A DNA stretch of 50,634 bases from Bacillota bacterium (GCA_023413555.1 JAEZPG010000074.1:1-50634), one strand, 5' to 3'. Counted from the first letter of the stretch, positions 23,946 through 33,508 are shown. Notes: generated from the letters alone by a model not told the origin. Program-made: numbers and translations.

Positions 23946-24572
23946 ATGAACATAAAAGTTACAGATAAATTCATGGTGAAAGCTAAGAGAGTAGGAGGAG
24001 TATTCTTCTGTACGATAGTAGCAGTTGGATTGATAAGTTGTGGAAGTAGTAGTGGCAAGTCCTCTCCAAGTCCTCAAAAAAGTGGGACACCTAGTATGAT
24101 AGAAAGTGCATTGCCAAGCCCAGTAGTAAGTGCTACGGCAAGTCCAGTAGCAAAGACAGAAGAGCCACAGACATCCAATATTGATGTAACTTCATTGGCA
24201 AAAGAATTATTTGAATCCGGAGACTACAAAGATGAAATGTCTGAACTTGAAGATGATATGTTTGATGTAGTGTTCCAGACAGTAGATTTACAAATGGTAT
24301 CTGCCAAGGCTGCATATGTTGGATCTGGTGCATCTGCTGAACAAATCGTAGTAGTGGAAGCTAAGGATGAAGCAAGTGCGAATCAAATTAAGGAAGCACT
24401 AAGCCAGAAGTTAGAGGATGACATAAGCCAAAATGAGGATTATCTGCCACAGGAAATTAGCAAGTTAAAGAACCCGGTGTTAGTGGTAAATGGAAAGTAC
24501 GTAATCCTATGTGTTTCAAATGCTAATGATAAAATAGAACAGGTACTTTTAAAGAAAGGAATAATGTCATAG
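23946..24572 (+). CDS. DUF4358 domain-containing lipoprotein
   Basis: A 208-residue predicted lipoprotein. A basic N-terminus and hydrophobic helix end in the lipobox GLISC, with the modified Cys near residue 32. A Ser/Pro/Thr-rich linker (about 33-75) leads to a DUF4358 domain (about 80-205; SLAKELFESGDYKDEMSELE, then acidic and hydrophobic repeats with a conserved Gly-Lys-Tyr-Val end). The family is common in Firmicutes and often sits beside MBOAT/DHHW-type genes; its function is unknown. GGAGG precedes the ATG at 23946 (an ATG five bases earlier opens a frame closed at once). Its lipoprotein processing would need LspA, a homologue of which is at 484-939. Confidence 0.85.
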   Translation: MNIKVTDKFMVKAKRVGGVFFCTIVAVGLISCGSSSGKSSPSPQKSGTPSMIESALPSPVVSATASPVAKTEEPQTSNIDVTSLAKELFESGDYKDEMSELEDDMFDVVFQTVDLQMVSAKAAYVGSGASAEQIVVVEAKDEASANQIKEALSQKLEDDISQNEDYLPQEISKLKNPVLVVNGKYVILCVSNANDKIEQVLLKKGIMS

Positions 24573-24646
24573 AAGGGATTCTTTAGAAGGAGGAAGTAGG
24601 CTTTATGTCTGCATCTTCCTTTTACTTATGACAAAAGGAGATATGT

Positions 24647-26077
24647 ATGGTATTTAGTAGTATAATATGTCTTTTTCGTTTCCTGCCGGCTGTTATTCTC
24701 TTGTATTTCATAGTTCCAAGAAAATTCAAGAATCTAATTTTGCTGGTGAGTAGTCTTATTTTCTATGCTTGGGGAGAGCCAACCTATGTGTTTTTGATGA
24801 TAGGTACCATCTTGGTGGATTACATAACCGGGCTGCTGTTGGAAAAGTTATTGAATCAGAAAAAAGCTACTGCAGCTAAGGCTACTTTAATTATTTCAAT
24901 AATACTTAATCTGGGCGTATTATGTTTTTTTAAATATATAGGATTTCTTACGGAAAATATAAACAACATTCCGGGGGTAGATCTTGTTGTTCTTAAGATT
25001 GCGTTACCTATCGGTATTTCTTTTTATACCTTCCAAAGTATGTCCTATGTCATAGATGTATATTGGGGAATATGTAAGGCTCAGCATAACGTAGTTTCGT
25101 TTGGAACCTATGTTACGTTATTTCCACAGTTGATAGCTGGTCCTATTGTACAATATAAAACGATAGCGGAACAGTTAGATCATAGAAAAGAAACAGTTAG
25201 CCAATTCTCAGAGGGCATCATGCGGTTTATCTCTGGCTTGGGTAAGAAGGTTCTTTTTGCAAACAATATAGGAATTGTGTGGGATCAGGTTTCTGCTATT
25301 CCAATTGGGGAGCTACCAGTTGCTACAGCCTGGTTCGGAGCCTTGGCATTTGCATTACAGATATATTTTGATTTTTCTGGATATTCCGATATGGCAATCG
25401 GTATGGGTAAGATGTTTGGATTTACCTTCTTGGAGAACTTTAACTACCCTTATCTTTCTAAGAGCATTACAGAATTCTGGAGAAGATGGCATATTTCGCT
25501 TGGAACCTGGTTTAGAGAGTATTTATATATTCCACTAGGTGGCAATCGTTGCTCTAAGTCGAAACAGATTCGTAATATAGCTATTGTCTGGCTACTTACC
25601 GGTCTCTGGCATGGAGCAAGTTGGAATTTTGTTGTATGGGGTGCTTATTTTGGCGCTTTACTGCTTCTTGAAAAGTTTTTCCTGGCAAAGTTGCTTGATA
25701 AATTACCATCCATTTTACAACACATTTATACGTTATTAATTGTATTGATTAGCTGGGTCATCTTTGCATTTGAAAATATGGAACAGTCACTTTCCTATAT
25801 TGGGGCTATGTTTGGAGCTGGTGCAGGTTTTGCAAATGCCGAGACAATGTATTTTATAACAAATAATATCATACTTCTCCTTCTGTTACTTGTAGGAGCT
25901 ACTGATTATCCAAAGAGATGGATAAAGAAGTTATCCATTTGGATTGGTAAAGCAAAAGCTTTCCCACAGTATTGTTATGTGATAGTGGAGAATCTTTATT
26001 TATTGGTCGTTTTTGTACTGAGTATTGCATACTTGGTAGACAGTACTTATAACCCATTTTTGTACTTCAGGTTTTAA
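24647..26077 (+). CDS. MBOAT family O-acyltransferase (AlgI/DltB/PatA-like)
   Basis: A 476-residue polytopic membrane protein. MBOAT enzymes pass an acyl group, usually acetyl, across the membrane toward an extracytoplasmic polymer. Conserved parts are the GISFYTFQSMSYVIDVY helix (about 125-141), the FDFSGYSDMAIGMGKMFGF segment, the re-entrant loop FWRRWHISLGTWFREYLYIP (about 280-299) and the catalytic His in LTGLWHGASWNFVVWG. The order MBOAT-then-DHHW is like algI-algJ/algX in alginate acetylation. The gene is preceded by AAAGGAG and, further up, a small GGAAG/CTTCC hairpin after the DUF4358 gene. Alginate itself is not expected in this organism; the glycan is unknown. Confidence 0.93.
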   Translation: MVFSSIICLFRFLPAVILLYFIVPRKFKNLILLVSSLIFYAWGEPTYVFLMIGTILVDYITGLLLEKLLNQKKATAAKATLIISIILNLGVLCFFKYIGFLTENINNIPGVDLVVLKIALPIGISFYTFQSMSYVIDVYWGICKAQHNVVSFGTYVTLFPQLIAGPIVQYKTIAEQLDHRKETVSQFSEGIMRFISGLGKKVLFANNIGIVWDQVSAIPIGELPVATAWFGALAFALQIYFDFSGYSDMAIGMGKMFGFTFLENFNYPYLSKSITEFWRRWHISLGTWFREYLYIPLGGNRCSKSKQIRNIAIVWLLTGLWHGASWNFVVWGAYFGALLLLEKFFLAKLLDKLPSILQHIYTLLIVLISWVIFAFENMEQSLSYIGAMFGAGAGFANAETMYFITNNIILLLLLLVGATDYPKRWIKKLSIWIGKAKAFPQYCYVIVENLYLLVVFVLSIAYLVDSTYNPFLYFRF

Positions 26078-26089
26078 GGGGGAATGTAA

Positions 26090-27265
26090 ATGTTAGATAT
26101 AAAGCAAGAGGAAGTTAATCAAACAAAAATAAAAAAAATCGGAAATTATGTTACAATAAGTACTTTCTTATTTATATTGATGGGTCTTTCACTCTTATGT
26201 GTGCTTAAGCCGGACAAAGAATTTTCAGAAAATGAGAATAGGGTGTTAGCAAGTAAGCCGAGTTTTTCCTTAGATTATTTGCTGAAAGGTTCCTATACCG
26301 GTGACTATGAGACCTATGTTACAGATCAGTTTGTAGCACGAGATCAATTTATTGCAATGAAAGGATATACGGAACTTGCACTTGGGAAAAAAGTAGTCAA
26401 TGGAGTGTATTTTGCTCCAAAGAATCACCTTATTGAAGAACATAGGGCAGAAGATATAGATAGGACATTGGCAAGTACGAATCTTCAAAAGGTGAAAGAA
26501 TTTATAGATACCAATAAAGATAGCTATCCTATTCACCTAATGCTAGTTCCAACGATTAGTGGTGTTTATCCTGAATGGTTACCTGATTACAATATTGAGT
26601 ATGATCAGTCTGCATTTTTAAAGCAAGCAAAAGATACGATTGGGGAAGAGACCTTTATCGATGCAAGCAATTCGTTAAAAAAGAATAAACAGGAGTATAT
26701 TTTTAATAAGACTGATCATCACTGGACGAGCCTTGGCGCCTACTATGGTTATATAGACTGGGCAAATGCCAGAGGGCTGTCCCCCTATGCATTAGATCAA
26801 TTTGCTCGAAAAGTGGTTGCTACGGATTTTTGGGGATCCACGTATTCGAAGGTAAACATAAAAAAAGAAGCGGATTCGATTGAATTATTTTCCTTAAAAA
26901 AAGGACCTAAAGTCTCTATGTCATTGAAACAGGATGGTAGTAAGGAAAAAGATGGGTTGTATGATATGGAACGATTAAAGCAAAAGGATAAATATACGGT
27001 TTTTCTAGGTGGTAATAATCCCTATGTGAAGATTCATACTAGTATCAAGAATGGAAAAACGCTATTAGTGATGAAAGACTCCTACGCGCATTGTATGGTA
27101 CCATTTTTAACGAATCATTATGAAAAAATAATCTTATTGGATTATCGGTACTTTAATAAAAGCACAAAGCGATTAATGAAGGAGGAGAAGGTATCAGACA
27201 TCTTGATTTTATATAATGTATATAATTTTATTTCTGATACGAATCTGGTGAAAATAAATAAATAG
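26090..27265 (+). CDS. DHHW family protein (AlgJ/AlgX-like acetylation partner)
   Basis: A 391-residue protein with one N-terminal membrane helix (about 20-42) and an extracellular SGNH-like domain. It has FSENENRVLASKPSFS and YVTDQFVARDQFIAMKGYTE, both typical of the family, and the signature TDHHWTSLGAYYGY with Asp209-His210-His211-Trp212. A late KDSYAHCMVPFLTNHY segment supplies the nucleophile-type Ser. Such proteins take acyl groups delivered by MBOAT enzymes and place them on the polymer. The gene begins 12 bases after MBOAT and is followed by a long terminator, so the two are surely co-transcribed. Confidence 0.9.
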   Translation: MLDIKQEEVNQTKIKKIGNYVTISTFLFILMGLSLLCVLKPDKEFSENENRVLASKPSFSLDYLLKGSYTGDYETYVTDQFVARDQFIAMKGYTELALGKKVVNGVYFAPKNHLIEEHRAEDIDRTLASTNLQKVKEFIDTNKDSYPIHLMLVPTISGVYPEWLPDYNIEYDQSAFLKQAKDTIGEETFIDASNSLKKNKQEYIFNKTDHHWTSLGAYYGYIDWANARGLSPYALDQFARKVVATDFWGSTYSKVNIKKEADSIELFSLKKGPKVSMSLKQDGSKEKDGLYDMERLKQKDKYTVFLGGNNPYVKIHTSIKNGKTLLVMKDSYAHCMVPFLTNHYEKIILLDYRYFNKSTKRLMKEEKVSDILILYNVYNFISDTNLVKINK

Positions 27266-27312
27266 TTTATTCAGGTAATCGTCGTTTGCTTACTGCCAAG
27301 AAGAATCGTATG

Positions 27313-27365
27313 GCCTTGATCATTGTTAAAATATCTTCGGATGTTTAAATGATCAAGGCTTTTTT
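27313..27365 (+). terminator. Long terminator of the envelope cluster with UUCG-type loop
   Basis: Arms GCCTTGATCATT (27313-27324) and AATGATCAAGGC (27348-27359), with an inner part closing on TTCG, then TTTTTT. Confidence 0.9.
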
Positions 27366-27495
27366 AATAGATAGGATGTTTTAATCCAGAAACTTATAGT
27401 ATTTAGTTGAAATTGCATAATTCTATTTATTCCAATTATTATATAGCAAACAATATATATAAAAGAATTTTTAAGGAACAGAAAAGAATTTTATA

Positions 27496-27524
27496 TTAAT
27501 ATTAAATGTTCATATTGATATAAT
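27496..27524 (+). promoter_or_regulatory. Extended -10 promoter of mglB
   Basis: TTAATA (27496-27501), 17 bases, TATAAT (27519-27524) preceded by TGA, giving an extended -10 (TGnTATAAT). The leader is about 38 bases. I see no clear cre box nearby. Confidence 0.6.
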
Positions 27525-27568
27525 GCAAATTGTAACTTAAATTGTATAAATTTTCTGGAGGATTCAAA

Positions 27569-28696
27569 ATGAAAATGAAAAAGAAAATAGTAGCTGTAAT
27601 TCTTACTGTAGTTATGGTGGCATCCTTTGCTTCCGGATGTTCCAAGAATTCAAACGACGCAAAAGTAAGCCCTTCTGCATCAGCAAAAGCATCTACACCA
27701 GCATCTACACAGCCATCTGATGCTGATAAAACAGCTGAAGCAACAAAGGATGCAACCAATGTTAACCTTGCAGACGCAAAAGTTGGTGTATGTATCTATC
27801 AGTTCTCTGATAACTTTATGACATTGTTCCGTAAAGAACTTGAGAATTATTTAGTATCTAAAGGATTTACAAAGAGCAATATCACAATTGTAGATGGCGC
27901 TAATGATCAGGCTACACAAACAAATCAGATTCAGAACTTTATTACAAGTGGTGTAGATGTACTTATCATTAATCCGGTTAACTCTTCTTCTACAGAAACA
28001 ATTACAGACATGGTTGTAAAGGCTAAAATTCCTCTTGTTTACATCAACCGTGAGCCAGATAAAGCTGAAGAGCAAAGATGGCAGGATAATAAATGGAATG
28101 TAACATATGTTGGATGTGACGCTCGTCAGTCTGGTACATACCAGGGCGAAATGATCGCTGAACTTGGAAAAGACAAACTTGATATGAATGGTAATGGTAA
28201 AATTGATTACATCATGATTCAGGGCGATCCAGAAAACGTAGATGCTAAGTATAGAACAGAGTTTTCTGTTAAAGCAGTAAAAGATGCTGGATTAGAAGTT
28301 AACGAACTTGATAATCAGGTGGGTAACTGGGATCAGGCAACTGCTCAACAATTAGTTACTAATGCTTTAAGTCAACATGGTAAAGATGTTGAAGTTGTTT
28401 TCTGTAACAATGACTCTATGGCACTTGGTGCTTTACAATCTATCCAAGCAGCTGGACGTACAGTTGGCAAAGATATTTATCTTGTAGGTGTAGACGCATT
28501 ATCGGAAGCATTGGAAGACGTTATTGCTGGAACTGTTACTGGTACAGTATTTAACGATCACTTTTCACAGTCACATAGTGCCGCAGATGCAGCTATTAAT
28601 TTTGTAAGTGGTAAAACTAATGAATACTATATCGGTTGTGATTATGTAAAAGTAACGAAAGATAACGCACAGAAGATTCTTGATATGGTGAAATAA
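27569..28696 (+). CDS. mglB: Galactose/glucose ABC transporter substrate-binding lipoprotein (MglB type)
   Basis: A 375-residue lipoprotein: hydrophobic signal peptide ending in the lipobox ASFASGC (Cys near 24), a Ser/Ala/Thr-rich linker, then a type I periplasmic binding fold. It has the VGVCIYQFSDNFMTLFRKEL start of the domain, VDVLIINPVNSSS, CNNDSMALGALQSI and VDALSEAL, the sugar-contact regions of MglB. DMNGNGKID near residue 208 resembles the calcium loop of enteric galactose-binding protein. ATG 27569 follows GGAGG at 27557-27561. It is followed by a hairpin and then mglA and mglC. Galactose/glucose is the family expectation; other hexoses or beta-galactosides are possible. Confidence 0.9.
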   Translation: MKMKKKIVAVILTVVMVASFASGCSKNSNDAKVSPSASAKASTPASTQPSDADKTAEATKDATNVNLADAKVGVCIYQFSDNFMTLFRKELENYLVSKGFTKSNITIVDGANDQATQTNQIQNFITSGVDVLIINPVNSSSTETITDMVVKAKIPLVYINREPDKAEEQRWQDNKWNVTYVGCDARQSGTYQGEMIAELGKDKLDMNGNGKIDYIMIQGDPENVDAKYRTEFSVKAVKDAGLEVNELDNQVGNWDQATAQQLVTNALSQHGKDVEVVFCNNDSMALGALQSIQAAGRTVGKDIYLVGVDALSEALEDVIAGTVTGTVFNDHFSQSHSAADAAINFVSGKTNEYYIGCDYVKVTKDNAQKILDMVK

Positions 28697-28721
28697 TAGA
28701 TTTGTAACTATATAAGTTTGG

Positions 28722-28760
28722 AAAGGTGTGGGTGTTACCATTAGCATTCGCACCTTTTTA
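28722..28760 (+). terminator. Hairpin between mglB and mglA (partial terminator)
   Basis: AAAGGTGTG (28722-28730) pairs with CGCACCTTT (28749-28757), followed by TTTA. It fits the usual arrangement in which most transcripts stop after the binding-protein gene, so that it is made in excess. Confidence 0.75.
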
Positions 28761-28869
28761 AAGATGTTAAGGGATAAGCATGAAATAGGAGTAGCTATTG
28801 ATCACCTACATATTAGTTTTTGAACAGATAATCAGTATAAGGTCGCAGAATTAAGTGAGGAGGCAAAGA

Positions 28870-30378
28870 ATGGCTGAGTATAAACTGGAGCTTAAAGGCA
28901 TTAGTAAAAGCTTTCCTGGCGTTAAGGCATTAGATAATGTACAATTATCTCTTCGCCCTGGAACAATCCATGCACTCATGGGGGAGAATGGTGCAGGTAA
29001 GTCTACCTTGATGAAATGTCTCTTTGGTATCTACAATATGGATGAAGGAGAAATTATACTGGATGGTGAGACTATTCATATCTCCAATCCGGATGATGCA
29101 ATGCGATATGGTATTGCAATGGTACATCAGGAATTACAACCAATTCCTGCAAGAAGTGTTGCAGAGAATCTCTATTTAGGAAGATTTCCAGTAAAACAAT
29201 ATGGACCAATCAAGGTAATTGACCATAAGAAAATGAATGAAGATACTAGGAAATGGTTAGAAGAAGTAAAATTAGACTTTGATCCAAAAGCAGAACTCGG
29301 AACATTATCAATTGGGCAAATGCAGTCTGTAGAAATTGCAAAGGCAGTTTCACAACAGGCAAAAGTTGTTATATTTGATGAACCAACATCATCGCTTTCT
29401 GAAAAAGAAGTGGAAGCGCTGTTTAACATAATGAAAGATTTAAAAAGCAGGGGAGTTTCAATGGTATATATCTCCCATAAGATGGATGAAATCAAACAAA
29501 TTTCCGATGATATAACAATTATGCGTGATGGAACCTATGTCGGAACATGGTCTGTAAGTGATCTGACAACAGAGCAGATCATTGCCAAGATGGTTGGTCG
29601 TGAGCTTACGAATGTATATCCAAAGAAGAAAAATGAGCTCGGAGAAGTAGTCATGGAGGTAAAGCATTTATCCTCCATCCATGAAAAATCATTCCAGGAT
29701 GTAAGTTTTCACATACGTAAAGGAGAAGTGCTTGGATTTGGTGGCTTGGTAGGAGCACAAAGAACTGAACTGATGGAAGGTATTTTTGGAATAAGAGCAA
29801 TTGCTTCTGGTGAAATTTATATTCGTGGAAAACAAGTGAAGATCAAACATCCAATCGATGCCATGAATGCAGGAATTGGACTAATTACGGAAGACCGTCG
29901 TGGAAATGGTATCTTTGGCTGCCTGTCAATTAAAGATAACGTAGGTATCTCCGTATACAATAAGCATCTAAAAACAGGATTTGTATTAAATCATAAGAAG
30001 ATAAATTCTATTGTGAATAATAGTATAGAAATGTTAAGTATAAAGACTCCAAGTATGAAAGAACATATTTCAAATCTATCTGGTGGAAATCAGCAAAAGG
30101 TTATCGTTTCTAGATGGCTTGCCAATGATCCGGATGTATTGATTATGGATGAGCCTACCCGTGGTATTGATGTAGGTGCAAAGCATGAAATCTATGAAAT
30201 CATCAACGATCTTGCAAGTAAGGGAAAAGCTATCATCATGGTTTCTTCCGAGATGTCAGAACTTCTTGGGATGGCTGACAGAGTGTATGTAATGTGTAAT
30301 GGTAAACTTACTGGTGAGCTTGAAAAAGCAGAAGATATGACACAGGCAAAGGTTATGAGCTTTGCTACACAATTCTGA
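28870..30378 (+). CDS. mglA: Sugar ABC transporter ATP-binding protein (MglA type)
   Basis: A 502-residue protein with two fused ATPase domains, the hallmark of the MglA/RbsA/XylG class. The first domain has Walker A GENGAGKST, VHQELQPIP, and signature LSIGQMQ with Walker B VVIFDEPTSSLS. The second has the degenerate P-loop GLVGAQRTE and LSGGNQQKV with VLIMDEPTRGIDVGAK. It powers import with the MglC dimer. ATG 28870 follows GAGGAGG. It lies 74 bases before mglC. Confidence 0.95.
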   Translation: MAEYKLELKGISKSFPGVKALDNVQLSLRPGTIHALMGENGAGKSTLMKCLFGIYNMDEGEIILDGETIHISNPDDAMRYGIAMVHQELQPIPARSVAENLYLGRFPVKQYGPIKVIDHKKMNEDTRKWLEEVKLDFDPKAELGTLSIGQMQSVEIAKAVSQQAKVVIFDEPTSSLSEKEVEALFNIMKDLKSRGVSMVYISHKMDEIKQISDDITIMRDGTYVGTWSVSDLTTEQIIAKMVGRELTNVYPKKKNELGEVVMEVKHLSSIHEKSFQDVSFHIRKGEVLGFGGLVGAQRTELMEGIFGIRAIASGEIYIRGKQVKIKHPIDAMNAGIGLITEDRRGNGIFGCLSIKDNVGISVYNKHLKTGFVLNHKKINSIVNNSIEMLSIKTPSMKEHISNLSGGNQQKVIVSRWLANDPDVLIMDEPTRGIDVGAKHEIYEIINDLASKGKAIIMVSSEMSELLGMADRVYVMCNGKLTGELEKAEDMTQAKVMSFATQF

Positions 30379-30452
30379 TAGAGAGTAACCAAATAAAAGG
30401 TGGATTATGCTCTGAGACTATAGCATGTGAAACATGCAGACAGGAGTGGGAA

Positions 30453-31442
30453 ATGGTAAAATCAAAAAAACTTAAAGTAAAAGATTTTTTTATAAACAAT
30501 GGTGTAATTATTGTAATGTTTATTCTTGTTGTTTATACTGGGTTAACCTCTGCTAATTTTCTAACCGGAGATAACCTAACAAACATACTGATGAACATGA
30601 GTTCACGTTTGGTAATTGCACTTGGTATTGCTGGTTGTGTTATCACAGCGGGTTGTGACTTGTCAGCAGGACGTATGATAGGATTTGCAGCATGTATTGC
30701 AGGTACCTTGTTGCAGAGAATTGATTACTCTAATAAGTTCTTTCCAGATATGCAGCCATTAAATATAATTATTGCGTTACTTATCGTAATGATTATTTGT
30801 GGAATATTCGGTAGCATTACTGGATTTTTTATCGCTTATTTGAATGTTCCACCATTTATAGCAACCTTAGCTATGATGGAAATTGTATACGGTATATCCT
30901 TAATTTATACCGGAGCAACTCCTCTTGGTGGATATGTAAAATCTTATACAGACATTGCAACCGGAAACTTCCTAGGAATTAGCTGGCTGATATGGATAGC
31001 GGCGCTTGTGGCGATTTTGACATGGTTTATATTTAATATGACACGTCATGGAAAATACATGTATGCAATTGGTGGTAATGCACAGGCTGCAGCAGTAGCT
31101 GGTGTACCAGTTAAAAAAACATTAGTACTTATTTATGTAAAAGCAGCTGCTATGTATGGCTTAGCGGGATTCATGCTTGGTGCAAAGGCTGGTGGTGCTT
31201 CTGTAAACTTAGGATATGGTTATGAAATGGAAGCTATTGCGGCATGTACGATTGGTGGTGTATCTGTAACAGGTGGACGTGGCAAAGTATCTTCAGCAAT
31301 CATTGGCGTTGCGGTGTTTGAATTATTGAAAGCAGCGCTTCAATACTTAGGGGTAAATGCAAATGCTCAATATATTGCAATAGGTATTGTAATATTTGTA
31401 GCTATCTCACTTGATATTAGAAAATATGTAGCAAGAAAATAG
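30453..31442 (+). CDS. mglC: Sugar ABC transporter permease (MglC type)
   Basis: A 329-residue permease of the BPD_transp_2 (RbsC/MglC) family with about eight to ten membrane helices. It has the GCVITAGCDLSAGRMIGFAA block, NVPPFIATLAMMEIVYGI, and the EMEAIAACTIGGVSVTGGRG segment that contacts the ATPase. AGGAG precedes the ATG. A symmetrical hairpin follows the gene, separating it from the sensory genes, which have their own promoter. Confidence 0.95.
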   Translation: MVKSKKLKVKDFFINNGVIIVMFILVVYTGLTSANFLTGDNLTNILMNMSSRLVIALGIAGCVITAGCDLSAGRMIGFAACIAGTLLQRIDYSNKFFPDMQPLNIIIALLIVMIICGIFGSITGFFIAYLNVPPFIATLAMMEIVYGISLIYTGATPLGGYVKSYTDIATGNFLGISWLIWIAALVAILTWFIFNMTRHGKYMYAIGGNAQAAAVAGVPVKKTLVLIYVKAAAMYGLAGFMLGAKAGGASVNLGYGYEMEAIAACTIGGVSVTGGRGKVSSAIIGVAVFELLKAALQYLGVNANAQYIAIGIVIFVAISLDIRKYVARK

Positions 31443-31454
31443 CGATTATCCTAG

Positions 31455-31489
31455 CAATAGTGGAGAGATTATAGATCTGTCCACTATTG
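31455..31489. terminator. Hairpin after mglC overlapping the next promoter
   Basis: CAATAGTGGA (31455-31464) pairs perfectly with TCCACTATTG (31480-31489). The right arm overlaps the -35 of the downstream promoter. There is only a weak T-run (TCTATTTG), so it may limit read-through or act as an operator. Confidence 0.5.
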
Positions 31490-31515
31490 TCTATTTGTGA
31501 AAGATGTATTATAAT
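31487..31515 (+). promoter_or_regulatory. Promoter of the sensory genes
   Basis: TTGTCT (31487-31492), 17 bases, TATAAT (31510-31515), 32 bases before the small membrane protein gene. Confidence 0.6.
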
Positions 31516-31547
31516 TTAAAAAACATAGGAAAAATGAGGTTAATAAT

Positions 31548-31859
31548 ATGATATATGGTAAATTTATGGATATCGCAGCCCTTCCCTTAATCACAATTGT
31601 TATTCTACTATATTATAGTATACGCTTATTGGTGGAAGGTAATATCTCGATAATAAGAAGAAAAGGAGAGCCTCCGGTAAAGGATGAAAAGATGTATGCG
31701 AAAACAGCGGGAAAGCTGATTTTATTTTTTGCCTTTGCGGTTGCCTTGATGACAGCTTTGTTATTTTGGAATGCATATATAGCAGTAGCAGAAATTATAA
31801 TACTTACAGCAGTTTTTGTAATGTTATGGTCTAAGATGAACAAGAAATATTGTAAATAG
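31548..31859 (+). CDS. Small membrane protein of unknown function
   Basis: A 103-residue protein I cannot assign. It has a hydrophobic helix at about 9-29, a basic middle loop (IIRRKGEPPVKDEKMYAK), and two more helices at about 52-70 and 73-94, ending KMNKKYCK. TGAGGT sits 7 bases before the ATG. It is the first gene of the transcript that also encodes the YesN-type regulator, the kinase and two sugar-binding proteins, so it may assist the sensor, but no evidence shows that. Confidence 0.75.
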   Translation: MIYGKFMDIAALPLITIVILLYYSIRLLVEGNISIIRRKGEPPVKDEKMYAKTAGKLILFFAFAVALMTALLFWNAYIAVAEIIILTAVFVMLWSKMNKKYCK

Positions 31860-31906
31860 ATAGCGAGATATATAATATTATATGATATTGAGAAATGAGG
31901 GCAGGT

Positions 31907-33508
31907 ATGAGTCAGTATACAATTATGCTTGTTGATGACGAGGAAGAAGTATTTAGTATAATGATGAAAAAGCTTGAGTGGGAGACAATGGGGTTTAAGA
32001 TTGTTGGTTATGCCAGAAACGGCGTGGAAGCTTTAGAAATGGCAGAAGCATTACAACCGGATGTCGTGCTGACAGATATTAAGATGCCATTTATGGATGG
32101 GCTAACTCTATGCAAAAAATTAAAGGAGTTGTATCAAAAGGTAAAAATAATTATTCTCTCTGGTTTTGATGATTTTGTATATGCCAAGGAGGCTATCAAA
32201 TTGGAAGCAGAAGAATACTTATTAAAACCAATTAATGCAAGTGAGCTGAGAGACGTTTTTGAACGTGTAAAAAAGAATCTGGATACTGAGTTGGATGAAA
32301 AAAGAAATATTGAGAACTTGAAAAAATATTACATGGAAAGCCTTCCAGTGCTACAGGAAAGTTTTTGCACACTTTTAATTGAAGGGCGAATTCCGATAAA
32401 CGAGATTCGTGATTATTTAATTGATTATCAAGTAGAATTGAATGGACCGAATTATTTAGTTACTGTATTACATATTAGTAAATCCGATATGCCAAAGGAT
32501 ATTCAGCCTTTCTTGCTGGCTGTTTCAGTAAAGAAATTAGCAGAGGAACAGTTGACAAAAAAATGGAATAGTCGGGTACTTACCTATCTTGGAGATATTA
32601 TTATTATTAGTCAATTACTGGACAAGGAGCTTGTTCCAATATTTATTGATGACATGGACAAATTCTGTAAAGTAGCAAAACGTTTATGTAATGCAAAGTT
32701 AACTGCTGGAATTGGACACAGCTGTAACAGGTTACAGGATTTGCCGATTTCATATAAAGGTGCACAAAATGCGCTTTCTTATCGTGTTCTGTATGGTAAT
32801 GTAAGAGCAATTAGTATCGAAGAGATTGATCCTCAGGAAAACGCAGATATACCTTGGGAAGAACAATATATTAGTAAAATTTTTCAAAAGATTAAAATCG
32901 GAAGCCGTCAGGACTTGAAGCAGGCTGTTCATGAGTGTATTAGTCAATTTTCAGGAAAAGGGATATCGTTACAGAAGTATCGTATTTTCATTATGGAACT
33001 AATCGCAGAGCTCTTTCGCTTCGCGAATACGAACCAACTGAATACAGAAATGATTGTGGGAGAATGTAAGGATGTGTATGATCAGGTTCTGCAGATGGAA
33101 TCACCGCAGGAGCTGGAAGAGTGGTTAATTGCAGCAGTAATTAAGACCCAGGATATCGTTATGAATGAAAGACTGGATACTACTAGATCGTTTATAACAA
33201 AAGGAATTATTTTTGTAAGAGATCACTACGCGGACCAAAATCTTACGGTAGAAACAGTGTGCAAATATTTAGGTGTTAGTGCATCGTATTTCTCTGTTGT
33301 ATTTAAAAAAGAGATGGGTAAAACATTCATAAATTATCTGACGGATTATCGGATGGATAAGGCGGTGGATCTGCTTTTGAACTATGATGAGAAGACTTAC
33401 ATAATAGCCGAGAAGGTGGGGTATTCTGATCCGAATTATTTTAGTTATGTGTTTAAGAAACAGTTTGGAGTATCACCATCAAAATATAAATTAGGCAAAG
33501 TAAACTAA
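31907..33508 (+). CDS. Response regulator with AraC-type DNA-binding domain (YesN type)
   Basis: A 533-residue two-component regulator. The receiver domain (about 1-120) has the acidic pocket VDDEEE and phosphoacceptor Asp57 in LTDIKMPFMDG, with the conserved Lys in YLLKPI. A long middle region (about 130-420) follows, then two helix-turn-helix units of an AraC domain (about 430-530; VCKYLGVSASYFSVVFKKEMG and YIIAEKVGYSDPNYFSYVFK-like). ATG 31907 follows GAGGG; an in-frame start 12 bases upstream is weaker. Its partner kinase is the next gene, 53 bases on. By position it should control the mgl genes. Known relatives are YesN of Bacillus and the XylFII-LytS-YesN xylose system. Confidence 0.93.
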   Translation: MSQYTIMLVDDEEEVFSIMMKKLEWETMGFKIVGYARNGVEALEMAEALQPDVVLTDIKMPFMDGLTLCKKLKELYQKVKIIILSGFDDFVYAKEAIKLEAEEYLLKPINASELRDVFERVKKNLDTELDEKRNIENLKKYYMESLPVLQESFCTLLIEGRIPINEIRDYLIDYQVELNGPNYLVTVLHISKSDMPKDIQPFLLAVSVKKLAEEQLTKKWNSRVLTYLGDIIIISQLLDKELVPIFIDDMDKFCKVAKRLCNAKLTAGIGHSCNRLQDLPISYKGAQNALSYRVLYGNVRAISIEEIDPQENADIPWEEQYISKIFQKIKIGSRQDLKQAVHECISQFSGKGISLQKYRIFIMELIAELFRFANTNQLNTEMIVGECKDVYDQVLQMESPQELEEWLIAAVIKTQDIVMNERLDTTRSFITKGIIFVRDHYADQNLTVETVCKYLGVSASYFSVVFKKEMGKTFINYLTDYRMDKAVDLLLNYDEKTYIIAEKVGYSDPNYFSYVFKKQFGVSPSKYKLGKVN

